64,000 bases of DNA from Halomonas nitroreducens (GTDB taxonomy: Bacteria; Pseudomonadota; Gammaproteobacteria; Pseudomonadales; Halomonadaceae): contig NZ_RXNS01000005.1 of the NCBI RefSeq assembly GCF_003966155.1, forward strand, positions 62,001-126,000, written 5' to 3'. The notes beneath the pieces are model-generated. The model did no database searches. It was not told where the DNA came from and saw only the letters and a program-made list of their open reading frames with translations. The translations under genes and the position numbers were made by a program. Positions 1-8,414 of this stretch are shown piece after piece; the first letter of the stretch is position 1; each line of letters starts with the position of its first letter.

Positions 1-280
1 GGTCTACCCGACACCCGAGCAGCAGGTCCAGCTGGGCTCCGGCGACTTCTGGGCGGTGCTCGACACCCTGTCCAGCGCCGTCGCCGGGCGGCGCTACATC
101 GCCGGCGACGCCTTCAGCTCGGCGGATGTCTATGTCGGCTCCCATCTCGGCTGGGGCATGCACTTCGGCTCGATTCCCCGGCGTCCCGAATTCGAGGCCT
201 ACTGGGCGGGCCTGAGGGATCGCCCGGCACGCCTGCGCTGCGCAGCGTGCGTTGAACAGGCCCTGGCGCAGGGTACCTGA
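1..280 (+). CDS. Glutathione S-transferase, C-terminal part (cut by window start)
   Basis: The open frame runs in from the window edge and ends at a TGA at 278-280, leaving about 92 residues. The visible part is helical and holds the run AGDAFSSADVYVGSHLGW, which resembles the N-capping box and hydrophobic staple region of the GST C-terminal domain, followed by the usual closing segment with an ARP-like arginine. The thioredoxin-fold half that binds glutathione lies outside the window, so substrate class cannot be judged. The family conjugates glutathione to electrophiles or acts as a glutathione-dependent reductase in the cytoplasm. It converges on the thioredoxin-like gene downstream. Confidence 0.75.
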   Translation, partial: VYPTPEQQVQLGSGDFWAVLDTLSSAVAGRRYIAGDAFSSADVYVGSHLGWGMHFGSIPRRPEFEAYWAGLRDRPARLRCAACVEQALAQGT

Positions 281-339
281 CACCAGGCGTTCGCGGGGCG
301 GTCGATCGCGCCTCAGAGGCTGCCTTGATGAAGCCGCCC

Positions 340-888
340 TCACTTCCACTTGATATTGCAGCCCATGGAGGGCTTCTGGTCGGGGCTCGGCGCGCGGTCG
401 GCCAGCACGGCGTCGGCGGCGGCACGCAGGTCGCGGCCATCGACGGGGGTATCCTGGCTGGGGCGGCTGTCGTCGAACTGCCCTCGGTAGGCGAGGCGAT
501 GGTCGCGGTCGAAGAGGAAGAAGTCGGGCGTGCAGGCCGCCTCGAAGGCACGGGCGACGTCCTGGCTCTCGTCGACTAGGTAGGGGAAGGTATAGCCCCG
601 CGCCTCGGCCTCCTCGACCATCTTTTCCGGACGGTCGTCCGGGTGGGCGTGGAAGTCGTTGCTGTTGATGCCGATCACCGCGAGTCCCTTGGCCTGGTAC
701 TCCCGGGTGAAGTCGGCAAGGGCGTCGGCCAGGTGCTTCACGAAGGGGCAGTGGTTGCACATGAAGACCACCAGCAGCGGCTGGTCCGGATAGTCGTCGC
801 TACCCACCGTGTGGCCCTCGGCATCGGGAAGCCGGAAGGAGGGCAGCGGGCTGCCCAGGTCGATCATGGTGGAGGGGGTCAAGGACAT
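340..888 (-). CDS. Thioredoxin-family (AhpC/TSA-like) protein
   Basis: This 182-residue protein starts at an ATG at 886-888. It has the peroxiredoxin/AhpC-TSA form of the thioredoxin fold: an N-terminal LGSPLPSFRLPDAEG strand, then the redox motif MCNHCPFVK (CxxC near residues 43-46), and a later cis-proline region reading ACTPDFFLFD. Members with CNHCP are widespread thioredoxin-like proteins of uncertain substrate. The absence of a signal peptide suggests a cytoplasmic thiol oxidoreductase or peroxidase. It ends with MGCNIKWK, a C-terminal cysteine-containing tail typical of this subgroup. It is a single-gene unit, convergent with the GST gene. Confidence 0.82.
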   Translation of the reverse strand: MSLTPSTMIDLGSPLPSFRLPDAEGHTVGSDDYPDQPLLVVFMCNHCPFVKHLADALADFTREYQAKGLAVIGINSNDFHAHPDDRPEKMVEEAEARGYTFPYLVDESQDVARAFEAACTPDFFLFDRDHRLAYRGQFDDSRPSQDTPVDGRDLRAAADAVLADRAPSPDQKPSMGCNIKWK

Positions 889-1051
889 GGGGCCTCCTGA
901 CGCGGTTAGGGGCTGGCTTTCAGCCTAACAGAGGTCGCCGCGCATGGCCGTCCCGGGCGAGGGCGGGCAGCGCCGGCTTGGCCCGTGGGGGCTGGCGGCA
1001 GTCCGGACACCGCTGCCACACTGGGCCGATTGGTCTCGATGAGGTGGCGTC

Positions 1052-1399
1052 ATGAGCAATGGTCCCTTCTACCAGGGCGGCTGTGGCTGCGGTGCGGTGA
1101 CCCTGATAGCCACTGGCGCGCCCTTGGCCGCGGTGAACTGTGACTGCGACCTGTGTCGCGGCGAACGCCGGCTGCTGTGGTCGGAGGCGGCCGTACAGCT
1201 CGCCGGAGGACTGGAGGCGCTGGACGGTCGGCGGGCAAGTCATGGAGGCTGGCAGCGGGTCTGCCGGCACTGTGGAGAAAGCGTGCTGACCGAGCATGCC
1301 GAGGCCGGGATCGTGGAGATGCCGGCCTCGGCCCTGCCGGAGGTGGAGGGCGCCGAAGGCGACGGCGAGGCGCTGCTCGCCCGGCTCGGGCACCGTTGA
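1052..1399 (+). CDS. Small GFA/CENP-V-like zinc protein
   Basis: The 115-residue protein carries the cysteine layout of the glutathione-dependent formaldehyde-activating (GFA/CENP-V) zinc fold: GGCGCGAV near the N-terminus, then CDCDLCR, then CRHCGES. These would supply ligands for two zinc ions. It is a little shorter than usual GFA proteins (about 130-150 residues), with the C-terminal strands reduced. True GFA activity is doubtful for most family members, so the safe call is a zinc-binding GFA-like protein. The start is the ATG at 1052, just after a GAGGTGGCGTC segment. It converges on the winged-helix gene with an 18-base gap. Confidence 0.7.
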   Translation: MSNGPFYQGGCGCGAVTLIATGAPLAAVNCDCDLCRGERRLLWSEAAVQLAGGLEALDGRRASHGGWQRVCRHCGESVLTEHAEAGIVEMPASALPEVEGAEGDGEALLARLGHR

Positions 1400-1417
1400 G
1401 AAGGGCCCGGGCATGCC

Positions 1418-1711
1418 TCAGGGGTAGCCGAGGGTCTCGCGCAGGCGTTCGGCGTGGCGGGTGACCCAGTCGGGATCGATGGGGCCCCAGTCGCGCAGCA
1501 CATAGTGGCCGATGTTGTGGCGCCGTCCTGGCGCCGGCTCGAACTCGCAGCGGATGTCCAGCTCGGCGAGGGCGGTCAGCGTATCCTGGGCCGTGCGCCG
1601 GGGCATGCCGGTGGCGGCCATGATGGCCGGTACGCTGGCGGTGCCCGTGGCGACCAGGTGGGCCACGTAGAGGCGCCGGTAGAAGCTGCTTTGTGTCTTG
1701 CTGAGTGCCAT
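1418..1711 (-). CDS. Winged helix-turn-helix protein
   Basis: The 97-residue product starts at the ATG at 1709-1711 (MALSKTQSSFYRRLYVAHLV); a longer upstream reading is poor in protein-like sequence and was dropped. The middle, GTASVPAIMAATGMPRRTAQ, reads as a helix-turn-helix with a recognition helix rich in Arg and Thr, followed by a short wing and a conserved GHYVLRDWGPID segment. It resembles a small winged-helix family found beside varied genes in Vibrio, Shewanella and Halomonas. No ligand domain is present. It is divergent from the ATP-grasp gene, so it may control that pair, which is inference from position only. Confidence 0.65.
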   Translation of the reverse strand: MALSKTQSSFYRRLYVAHLVATGTASVPAIMAATGMPRRTAQDTLTALAELDIRCEFEPAPGRRHNIGHYVLRDWGPIDPDWVTRHAERLRETLGYP

Positions 1712-1936
1712 GCGGTTGTCCTGCCTCGCTGTCAGCCTCCCAGCCTGACAGCCCCACCCGGCCAACGCCAGGCTTTGCTCTCCCCCTATCTTCAGTCGGC
1801 GGCATTCTCCGCGGGGGCGACTGACTTGGGTCAAGGCAGCGCCGCGAAGAGGGATCATGCTTACAATAATAGGGGTGTGATGGTGAATCGCCGATTACTG
1901 CCCAACTGACCACGCTGACGACGCGGGGAGGGGGAT

Positions 1937-3238
1937 ATGGCGTGGAATGTCTTCGTGATTGGGTATGACGACCTGAGCCGGCGCCTTTTCCCTCGGCTGC
2001 GCCATGTCGAGGACTATGCCTTTCATGACTTGTTGCCCCTCGATGAGGTGGTCCTCGCCGATAGCTTTGACTTCGATCGACTGGTGGCGGATGCCCTGGC
2101 CGAGCTAGAGCGTTTCCCCGGGCGCGTGGATGCCATCGTCGGCGCCTGGGACTTTCCCACCAGTGCACTGCTGCCGGTGCTTCACGAGGCCCTGGGCTTG
2201 AGGGGACCATCGCTGACCGCGGTGCTCAAGTGTGATCACAAATACTGGAGCCGCCTGGAGCAGGCGCGGGTGGTGCCCGAATGCGTGCCGCCCTTCCAGG
2301 CCCTCGATCCCTTCGACCCGCATGCCGTCGAGCGGATCGAGATCGACTATCCGTTCTGGATCAAGCCGGTAAAGGCCCATTCCTCGCAACTGGGGTTTCA
2401 TGTTCGGAATGCGCAGCAGTTGCGGGAGGTCCTGCCCAGGATTCGACAGGGCATCGGCACCTACGGCAAGCCCCTGGCCGAGGTCTGCGCCCATCTGGAC
2501 CTGCCCGAAGATGTCGCCGGCATCGGGGGGCATCACTGCATCCTCGAGGGGATCATCTCGGCGGGACGCCAGTGCACGGTGGAGGGCTATGTGCAGCAGG
2601 GCGAGGTCCACTTGACGGGCATCGTCGACAGCATCCGCGATACCCTGCACCGCTCCGTGCTGATGCGCTACGAGTACCCCTCCTCCTTGCCCGACTCGGT
2701 GCAGCAGCGCATGTTTGAGCTGAGTCGCCGGGTCATGCGCCATATCGGCTATGACGATGCACCCTTCAACATCGAGTTCTACCATGATGACAAGAGCGAT
2801 CGCATCTGGCTGCTCGAGATAAACTCCCGACTGTCGCGCTCCCATGCGGCGCTCTTCCAGCTGGTGGACGGGGCCCCGCACTACCAGGTGATGGTGGACG
2901 TGGCCCTCGGCATGGCACCACGCATGCCCCACCGGGAAGGTCGCTACGCGGTCGCTGCGAAGCAGATGCTGCGGGTCTTCCAGGGAGGCATCGTGCGCCG
3001 GGTGCCCACGGCGGAGGAAATCCGCCTGGTCGAGGAGGCCTATCCGGGCACCTTCGTCGAACTCAATGTGCGGGAAGGCATGTCCCTGGACTCGCTGTTG
3101 CACCAGGACTCCTTTTCCTGGGAACTGGGCGTCCTGTTCACCGGCGCCGATAGCTATCGGGGCCTGCTGGAGCGGATACGGCTGTGCCGGGAAGGCCTGC
3201 CGTTCGTCATCTCGCCGCCTGCCGGGCAGGGTGCTTGA
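1937..3238 (+). CDS. ATP-grasp domain ligase, product unknown
   Basis: This 433-residue protein has an N-terminal Rossmann-like pre-ATP-grasp part (residues 1-95) and an ATP-grasp core. Visible nucleotide and metal ligands are the phosphate-site lysine in FWIKPVKAH (K143, K146) and the acidic pair FNIEF (E280) and LLEINSR (E294, N296). ATP-grasp enzymes join a carboxylate to an amine or thiol through an acyl phosphate. The substrate cannot be read here; the sequence is closer to carbamoyl-phosphate-synthase-like stand-alone ligases than to RimK or Ddl by eye. A CocE/NonD hydrolase follows after 36 bases on the same strand, suggesting a two-gene operon that makes and breaks amide or ester bonds. 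Confidence 0.72.
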   Translation: MAWNVFVIGYDDLSRRLFPRLRHVEDYAFHDLLPLDEVVLADSFDFDRLVADALAELERFPGRVDAIVGAWDFPTSALLPVLHEALGLRGPSLTAVLKCDHKYWSRLEQARVVPECVPPFQALDPFDPHAVERIEIDYPFWIKPVKAHSSQLGFHVRNAQQLREVLPRIRQGIGTYGKPLAEVCAHLDLPEDVAGIGGHHCILEGIISAGRQCTVEGYVQQGEVHLTGIVDSIRDTLHRSVLMRYEYPSSLPDSVQQRMFELSRRVMRHIGYDDAPFNIEFYHDDKSDRIWLLEINSRLSRSHAALFQLVDGAPHYQVMVDVALGMAPRMPHREGRYAVAAKQMLRVFQGGIVRRVPTAEEIRLVEEAYPGTFVELNVREGMSLDSLLHQDSFSWELGVLFTGADSYRGLLERIRLCREGLPFVISPPAGQGA

Positions 3239-3274
3239 GCGGGGGCTGCCGGCCCGGGGCAGGAGGAGGCTTGC

Positions 3275-5296
3275 ATGAGAGAGGTGAACGACTTTCCCCA
3301 TGCCGTCGAGTGTCTCGATCCCGTGTGGATTCCGATGGCCGACGGGGTGCGACTCAACGCCCGCATCTGGTTGCCCGAGCTGGCCCGTCGTCAGCCGGTG
3401 CCTGCCGTCCTCGAGTACATCCCCTATCGCCTGCGTGACGGTTCGGCGCGCCGGGATGCCGTGCATCACCATTACTTCGCCGGGCATGGCTATGCCGGGG
3501 TGCGGGTCGACCTGCGCGGCAGCGGGGACTCCGAGGGCGTGCTTGAGGACGAGTACCTCGAGCGGGAGCTGGCGGATGGCGAGGCTATCCTGCGCTGGCT
3601 CGCCGAGCAGCCCTGGTGTGATGGCCGCGTCGGCATGATCGGTATCTCCTGGGGCGGCTTCAACGGCTTGCAGCTGGCGGCGCGCCAGCCCCCGGAGCTC
3701 AAGGCAGTGGTCAGCGTCTGCTCCACGGATGACCGCTATGCCGATGACGTGCACTACATGGGCGGCTGTCTGCTGGGCGACAACCTGTCCTGGGCCTCGA
3801 CCATGTTTGCCTACAACTCCCTGCCCCCGGATCCCGTCGTGGTGGGGGAGGCCTGGCGCGACATGTGGCTCCAGCGCCTGGAGGGCAGCGGCCTTTGGCT
3901 GGCCACCTGGCTCGAGCATCCACACCGAGACGACTACTGGCGGCATGGGTCCATCTGCGAGGACTTCTCTCGGGTGCGGGTGCCGGTGCTGGCCGCCAGC
4001 GGCTGGGCGGACGGCTATTCCAATGCCGTGTTGCGTCTGGTCGAGCACCTGCCGGGCCCCTGTCAGGGCCTGATCGGACCCTGGAGCCACAAGTATCCCC
4101 ATCTCGGTGAACCCGGACCGGCCATCGGCTTCCTGCAGACGTGCCTGCGCTGGTGGGACCAGTGGCTGAAGGGGGAAGAGCGGGGCGTCCGCGAGGAGCC
4201 GGCGATTCGGGTATGGATGCAGGACAGCGTGCTGCCCACCACCCGCTATGGGCATCGTCCGGGGCGCTGGGTCGCCGAGCCTCGCTGGCCCTCCCCGACG
4301 ATCGAGCCCTGGCGGTTGCCCCTCGCGCCGCGCCGGCTGTCGCTGGACGGCAAGCGTCGTCGCGAGCACTCGGCGCTGACGGTTCAGTCGCCGTTGACCT
4401 GCGGGCTGTTCGCCGGCAAGTGGTGTTCCTATGCCGCCGGCCCCGATCTGGCCCATGACCAGCGCCAGGAAGATGGCGGCGCGCTGGTCTTCGACAGTCC
4501 GCCGCTGGGCGCGACCGTGGAGATCCTCGGCAGTGCACGGCTCGAGCTGGACGTTTCGGCCGATCGGCCCGTCGCCATGGTGGCGGTGCGCCTCTCCGAT
4601 GTCGCCCCCGATGACAAGGCGACGCGGGTGACCTATGGCCTGCTTAACCTTACCCATCGGGACGGCCACGCCACGCCCCAGGCCCTGGAGCCGGGTCGAC
4701 GCTACCGGGTAGAGGTGCGACTCAACGACGTGGCCCAGGTGTTTCCCCAAGGGCACCGGCTGCGCCTGGCGATCTCCACCTCCTACTGGCCGCTGGCCTG
4801 GCCGCCTCCCCAGCGCACCCGCCTGATCATTCATGACGAGGGCAGCGTGCTGGAGCTCCCTCGGCGTCCGCCGCGTGCCGAGGACGCCGCTGTCGTCTTC
4901 GGCGAGCCGGAGGGGGCTCCGACCATTCCCGCGACCCGGCTCGAGCCCGACCACCACAACTGGTACGTGCACCGTGACCTGGCCGAGGATCTCTCGACGC
5001 TGGAGGTGGTCAACGACCGGGGGCGGCTGCGGCTCGAGGATTCCGGGCTGGAGGTGCAGACCCGTTCGGTGGAGACCTACCGCTCCCGGGCCGATGACTT
5101 CGACTCGCCGACAGGCACTACCTGCTGGGAGCGCTCGCTGAAGCGAGGCGACTGGGAAGTGACCGCCATCACCCGCACCGTGCTCGACGCCACGCCCGAA
5201 GACTTCCGGCTGCATGCCACCCTGGACGCCTACGAGGGGGAGCGCCGCGTTCACTGTCGCAGCTGGGATCGTCGTATCCCTCGTCGGCTGGTCTAG
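3275..5296 (+). CDS. CocE/NonD family hydrolase
   Basis: The 673-residue protein has the X-Pro dipeptidyl-peptidase (S15)/CocE alpha-beta hydrolase domain in the first half and the jelly-roll C-terminal domain (PepX_C-like, with RLELDVSADRP and LRLAISTSYWPLAWP) in the second. The nucleophile elbow is GISWGGF with Ser125, the acid is probably Asp246 in SGWADGYSN, and the histidine is His272 in GPWSHKY. The oxyanion tyrosine is probably in EYIPYRLRDG. Family members cleave esters, amides or acylated amino acids. No signal peptide is seen, so it is likely cytoplasmic. It sits directly behind the ATP-grasp gene and converges on bioA, with 139 bases between. Confidence 0.82.
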   Translation: MREVNDFPHAVECLDPVWIPMADGVRLNARIWLPELARRQPVPAVLEYIPYRLRDGSARRDAVHHHYFAGHGYAGVRVDLRGSGDSEGVLEDEYLERELADGEAILRWLAEQPWCDGRVGMIGISWGGFNGLQLAARQPPELKAVVSVCSTDDRYADDVHYMGGCLLGDNLSWASTMFAYNSLPPDPVVVGEAWRDMWLQRLEGSGLWLATWLEHPHRDDYWRHGSICEDFSRVRVPVLAASGWADGYSNAVLRLVEHLPGPCQGLIGPWSHKYPHLGEPGPAIGFLQTCLRWWDQWLKGEERGVREEPAIRVWMQDSVLPTTRYGHRPGRWVAEPRWPSPTIEPWRLPLAPRRLSLDGKRRREHSALTVQSPLTCGLFAGKWCSYAAGPDLAHDQRQEDGGALVFDSPPLGATVEILGSARLELDVSADRPVAMVAVRLSDVAPDDKATRVTYGLLNLTHRDGHATPQALEPGRRYRVEVRLNDVAQVFPQGHRLRLAISTSYWPLAWPPPQRTRLIIHDEGSVLELPRRPPRAEDAAVVFGEPEGAPTIPATRLEPDHHNWYVHRDLAEDLSTLEVVNDRGRLRLEDSGLEVQTRSVETYRSRADDFDSPTGTTCWERSLKRGDWEVTAITRTVLDATPEDFRLHATLDAYEGERRVHCRSWDRRIPRRLV

Positions 5297-5435
5297 GCAA
5301 TCCCTGGGACGTGCCTGCCTCGGCAAGGCGGCGCTGCCCCTTCGTGCGGGCATGAGCCTGGTCAAGCGGCTCCGTTGCTAACCGCCAGTCCGCCTTGCCT
5401 CCGTGCGTCGTCTCTTCACGCCAGGCCCTCGGGCG

Positions 5436-6707
5436 TCAAGCCGACAGGAACCAGTCCTTCATCGCCCCGGTGATGCGGCGCATGTCGTCCTCGCCGGTGA
5501 TGTAGGCCGGCATGGTATAGAGCCAGCGGCCGAAGGGGCGCAACCAGACGCCCCGCTGCCTTGCGAAGGCGGCCGCGCCCTCGAGGCTCGTGGAATCGTG
5601 GACCTCGATCACCGCGGTGGCGCCAAGCACGCGCACGTCGGCGACCGCCGGATGGTCGGCAAGGGCCGCGTCGTCGCGCAGCTCCTCGCACAGCACGCCG
5701 TTGAGACGCTGGATGCGGCCCAGATAGTCGTCCTCTTCGAAGACGGCCAGGCTCTCGAGGGCCACCCGACAGGCCAGCGGGTTGCCCATGAAGGTCGGGC
5801 CGTGCATGAAAGCATGCAGTTCGCTGTCGCCGATGAAGGCGTCATGGACCCGGTCGGTGGCCAGGGTCGCGGCATGGCCCAGGTAGCCGCCGGTGAGGCC
5901 CTTGGAGAGCACCATGATGTCGGGGGTCACGTCGGCATGGTCGGCGGCGAACAGCCGCCCGGTCCGGCCGAAGCCGGTGGCCACCTCGTCGAACACCAGC
6001 AGCACGTCGAATTCCTCGCACAGCGCTCGGGCGCCGCGCAGGTAGTGGGGCGAGGTCATGTTGAGCCCGCCGGCAGCCTGCAGCAGCGGCTCCATCAACA
6101 GCGCGCCGATTTCCTCGTGATGAGCCTCCAGAACCTCGCGAAGGGCATCCAGATCGGCCGTCACCTCCTCCTCGCTGGCCTCGAAGGAGGCAGTGGGGGC
6201 GGGGGCAAAATGATGCTGGGGCAGGAAGCCGGAGAACAGCGAGTGCATGCCCTCCTCGGGGTCGCACACCGCCATGCAGCCGGCGGTATCGCCGTGGTAA
6301 GCCTTCATCAGTGTCAGCATGCGGTGCTTGCCGGGCTTGCCACGCAGGTAGTGGTATTGCACGGCCATCTTCATGGCCACTTCCATGCCCACCGAGCCGC
6401 TGTCGGAGAAGAAGACGTGGTTCAGGCCCTCGGGAGTGATACGCACGAGTTCCCGAGCCAGGCGGTCGGCGGGATCGTGGGTCAGCCCGCCCAGCATTAC
6501 GTGGCAGAGCTCATCGGCCTGGCGCTGGATAGCCTCGACCAGGCGCGGGTGCCGGTAGCCATGGATCATGCACCACCAGGAGCAGGTGGCGTCGAGCAGC
6601 GATTCGCCGCCCTCCAGGGTGAAACGTGGGCCCTCGCCGCCGACCACCTTGGGGGCGGGAGACTGGGTCTTGAGGTGGGCATAGGGGTGCCAGACGGGGG
6701 ATGGCAT
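5436..6707 (-). CDS. bioA: Adenosylmethionine-8-amino-7-oxononanoate aminotransferase
   Basis: BioA transfers an amino group from S-adenosylmethionine to KAPA, giving DAPA, the third step after pimeloyl-ACP in biotin synthesis. It is a fold-type I PLP enzyme. The sequence shows SWWCMIHGYRHP, the FFSDSGSVG phosphate-binding segment, LLVFDEVATGFGRTG (Asp240) and the PLP lysine in VLSKGLTGG (Lys269). The start is the ATG at 6705-6707, preceded by AGGAGG; a TTG 18 bases upstream also lies in frame but has no comparable ribosome site. At 423 residues it has the usual length. It lies 3.7 kb from the rest of the biotin operon and has its own BirA-like site upstream. Confidence 0.95.
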   Translation of the reverse strand: MPSPVWHPYAHLKTQSPAPKVVGGEGPRFTLEGGESLLDATCSWWCMIHGYRHPRLVEAIQRQADELCHVMLGGLTHDPADRLARELVRITPEGLNHVFFSDSGSVGMEVAMKMAVQYHYLRGKPGKHRMLTLMKAYHGDTAGCMAVCDPEEGMHSLFSGFLPQHHFAPAPTASFEASEEEVTADLDALREVLEAHHEEIGALLMEPLLQAAGGLNMTSPHYLRGARALCEEFDVLLVFDEVATGFGRTGRLFAADHADVTPDIMVLSKGLTGGYLGHAATLATDRVHDAFIGDSELHAFMHGPTFMGNPLACRVALESLAVFEEDDYLGRIQRLNGVLCEELRDDAALADHPAVADVRVLGATAVIEVHDSTSLEGAAAFARQRGVWLRPFGRWLYTMPAYITGEDDMRRITGAMKDWFLSA

Positions 6708-6787
6708 CGGGCCTCCTGGGCGCAAGCGGACAATGGACGGGCGGCTGCTCGAGCAGGTGGGGCCGCCGATTGGCTCCCTACCTTACA

Positions 6788-6819
6788 TGTAAACCTTGTG
6801 TGGGGTTAAGTGGTTGACG
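6788..6819. promoter_or_regulatory. Candidate BirA operator upstream of bioA
   Basis: TGTAAACC is followed after 16 bases by GGTTGACG. This matches the layout of the Escherichia coli bio operator, TTGTAAACC-N16-GGTTTACAA, with two or three mismatches in the right arm. It lies about 80 bases upstream of the bioA start and has no coding overlap. BirA with bound biotinyl-AMP would repress here; birA itself is outside the window. Confidence 0.55.
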
Positions 6820-6928
6820 GGGCGATTGGCCAGCATCTGCAGGCAACTCACCTTTGGCCGGCTGTACTACTTGCGGCCATTGGTGGCCACTGGCATGATA
6901 TGCCACCTATTTCGGGATACTGCCCGAT

Positions 6929-7013
6929 GCGTCGGTGGTGGAATTGGTAGACACGCGAGGTTTAGGTCCTCGTGCCTTCGGGTGTGTGGGTTCGAGTCCC
7001 ACCCGACGCACCA
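6929..7013 (+). tRNA. tRNA-Leu(UAG)
   Basis: The 85-base gene folds as a class II tRNA: acceptor stem GCGTCGG (6929-6935) with CCGACGC (7003-7009), discriminator A and an encoded CCA at 7011-7013. The anticodon loop is TTTAGGT at 6961-6967 with anticodon TAG (6963-6965), closed by GAGG/CCTC. A long variable arm (TGCCTTCGGGTGTG region) and the T arm GGGTTCGAGTCCC fit tRNA-Leu. It reads CUA and, by wobble, other CUN codons. Confidence 0.97.
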
Positions 7014-7671
7014 TAACTATTGGCTCTCTCCCGTTGCTCTTGGCCCATGTTGTTGTCTGCTGATGGCAGTCAGGGCAACGACACCTCAAGTGCTCCTTCC
7101 TGTTGATTGTTGATGCCGTTGATGTGATCGATGGGCGGCCCATCCAGATCGGGGCGTGGCCGTTGGCACAGCGGTAGGCAACCCCCTCCTCGACATCAGC
7201 CGGCGTAGCCCCTTCGATGGGGATGCTACAAAACAACTCTTGCTGAAGACGTCTTCGGGGCGACAGGCGGCTACCTGCGACTGAACCTGGACGACGAGGT
7301 GAGTGTTTGGCTTGCCCGCGACGCCAGGCGCGACCGGCAAACTGTTCGGTGCAAAGCCCGTGGTGCCTGACATGACCCTGAATACATCGATAGTTGCCTC
7401 CGGTCTTGTTCAAACCCAGTGCCCCAGGAGCATGTGCCCAGGAGAGGGAGCGCGCAACGCCGGGCGCCAGCTTTGCCCTGATAGATGTTGACGATCGCAC
7501 CACACAATGTGCGCCGATGACCCGGCTTGTCAGCATGCACGTTACGAGACCGCCACCGGGTATTCAGCACCCTCCTTGCGGCATGGCAAGTCTCCTGGAA
7601 GTCCAGGTATCCACTGGAGGAAAACCCAGTTGCCAGGCTCGATCTGAAGCCGCGGGCCGACGATGTTTCGC
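7014..7671. other. Non-coding debris between tRNA-Leu and the bioD remnant
   Basis: No convincing gene was found on either strand. Short frames exist, but none shows a family motif, and base composition is less GC-biased than the flanks. One plus-strand run near 7280-7330 reads LRLNLDDEVSVWLARDARRDR, faintly like a ribbon-helix-helix start, but it has no start codon in context and stops soon after. The region looks like decayed sequence left by an insertion or deletion next to the tRNA. Confidence 0.5.
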
Positions 7672-7857
7672 CGCAGCCTCGGTGGTGAGCCGGGCCTGAT
7701 TCAGGGAGTCGAGCTTCATGCCCGCCACCGGGATCACCGGCAGCGCGAGGCACCGGGCCAGCCCGGCGAGGTCCTCATCGTCGTGGAGCGGCACCCGCTG
7801 ACCTTTCCCCTCGGTCAGCGTCAGGTCGCTGCCGGCGCCCAGTGCGCCGGGGGGGCG
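7672..7857 (-). pseudogene. bioD fragment (dethiobiotin synthetase remnant)
   Basis: The minus strand reads LTLTEGKGQRVPLHDDEDL, then AGLARCLALPVIPVAGMKL and ARLTTEA. This aligns collinearly with the intact BioD of this window (LTLIEGAGGWRVPLNDSEDL, LARRLELPVILVVGLKL, ARLTAEA) with one residue deleted. Only about 60 residues from the middle of BioD survive; the P-loop half and the C-terminus are absent. The differences are spread out, so it is not a fresh copy. It may be the old host bioD left after replacement, or a piece carried by an insertion. Confidence 0.78.
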
Positions 7858-7964
7858 CTCGTCGCCTGCGCGGCCTGGCCAAGCTACGCGGGGTGGCTGT
7901 GGCGTTAGCGGTCACCGCGGGCTGATGCCTATACTGACGGCGCGTCCCGGCCAGGAGCAGGCCC

Positions 7965-8348
7965 ATGAATTTCGAACGCGTCGTATTCGGCTTTTTTACC
8001 ATCCTTACCCTGAGCCTCAATTACGCGTTCGTCGTGGGTGGCGTCGAGATCCACGCACACCACAATGTCTGGATTCTCACGTTCACCATCATCGTCAACC
8101 TGGTCGCGATCGGCCTGAAACTGGGAGATCGCTCGCAGACCGGGGCGTTGCTGCTGGCGTCCAGCCTGGTTGCCGGCCTTCTGCTGATCACGGCTCGCGT
8201 CGTCTGGATCGTCGCGGAACCCGGTGGCGGGGGCGGGCCGGGGCCTGGGGAAATGGCCGATATCGTCTCGATCGCAACGGGAGCGCTGGTCGCGAATATC
8301 GTTGCGATGGTGATTCTGGTGGGCGATACGCTGCTCTCCCGGCGCTAG
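7965..8348 (+). CDS. Small membrane protein (DUF6394-like) paired with the K+ channel
   Basis: The 127-residue protein has four apparent membrane segments: about residues 6-26, 33-52, 60-82 and 102-122, with a glycine/proline-rich loop (PGGGGGPGPGEM) between the third and fourth. The start is the ATG at 7965 after AGGAG. It looks like the DUF6394 proteins that I recall next to potassium-channel genes in Halomonas and Marinobacter relatives, but that family name is from memory. The channel gene follows after 66 bases, so it may be an accessory subunit or partner in the same membrane complex. Confidence 0.6.
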   Translation: MNFERVVFGFFTILTLSLNYAFVVGGVEIHAHHNVWILTFTIIVNLVAIGLKLGDRSQTGALLLASSLVAGLLLITARVVWIVAEPGGGGGPGPGEMADIVSIATGALVANIVAMVILVGDTLLSRR

Positions 8349-8414
8349 GGTGGCGCGCGGGCCGGCTCGGCGTGGCAGCTGCGATCCGGGACAGGCAGAG
8401 GGAGGAGTGAACGC

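Noticed and set aside
1860..1867. TACAAT as a -10 box for the ATP-grasp gene
   Set aside because: No acceptable -35 sequence lies 15-19 bases upstream, so the promoter was not listed.
2105..5365. Very long minus-strand open frame (over 1,000 codons) opposite the ATP-grasp and CocE genes
   Set aside because: It is antisense to two genes with clear motifs, is rich in Arg, Gly, His and Pro, and shows no domain. High GC keeps stop codons rare on the opposite strand. The same holds for the long antisense frames opposite the channel, purH, mrdA and topA genes.
7248..7373. Plus-strand run resembling a ribbon-helix-helix antitoxin start (LRLNLDDEVSVWL)
   Set aside because: There is no start codon in frame with a ribosome site and the frame stops soon after. 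No toxin-like gene is near. The likeness is too short to trust.
7271..7753. Several 60-200 codon frames in the debris after tRNA-Leu
   Set aside because: They overlap each other in different frames, lack ribosome sites and carry no recognisable motif. Only the bioD-like stretch at 7672-7857 has a clear homologue.
6929..7964. Possible integrated element using the tRNA-Leu 3' end as attachment site
   Set aside because: I saw no integrase gene and no second copy of the tRNA 3' end downstream, so an integrative element cannot be claimed.
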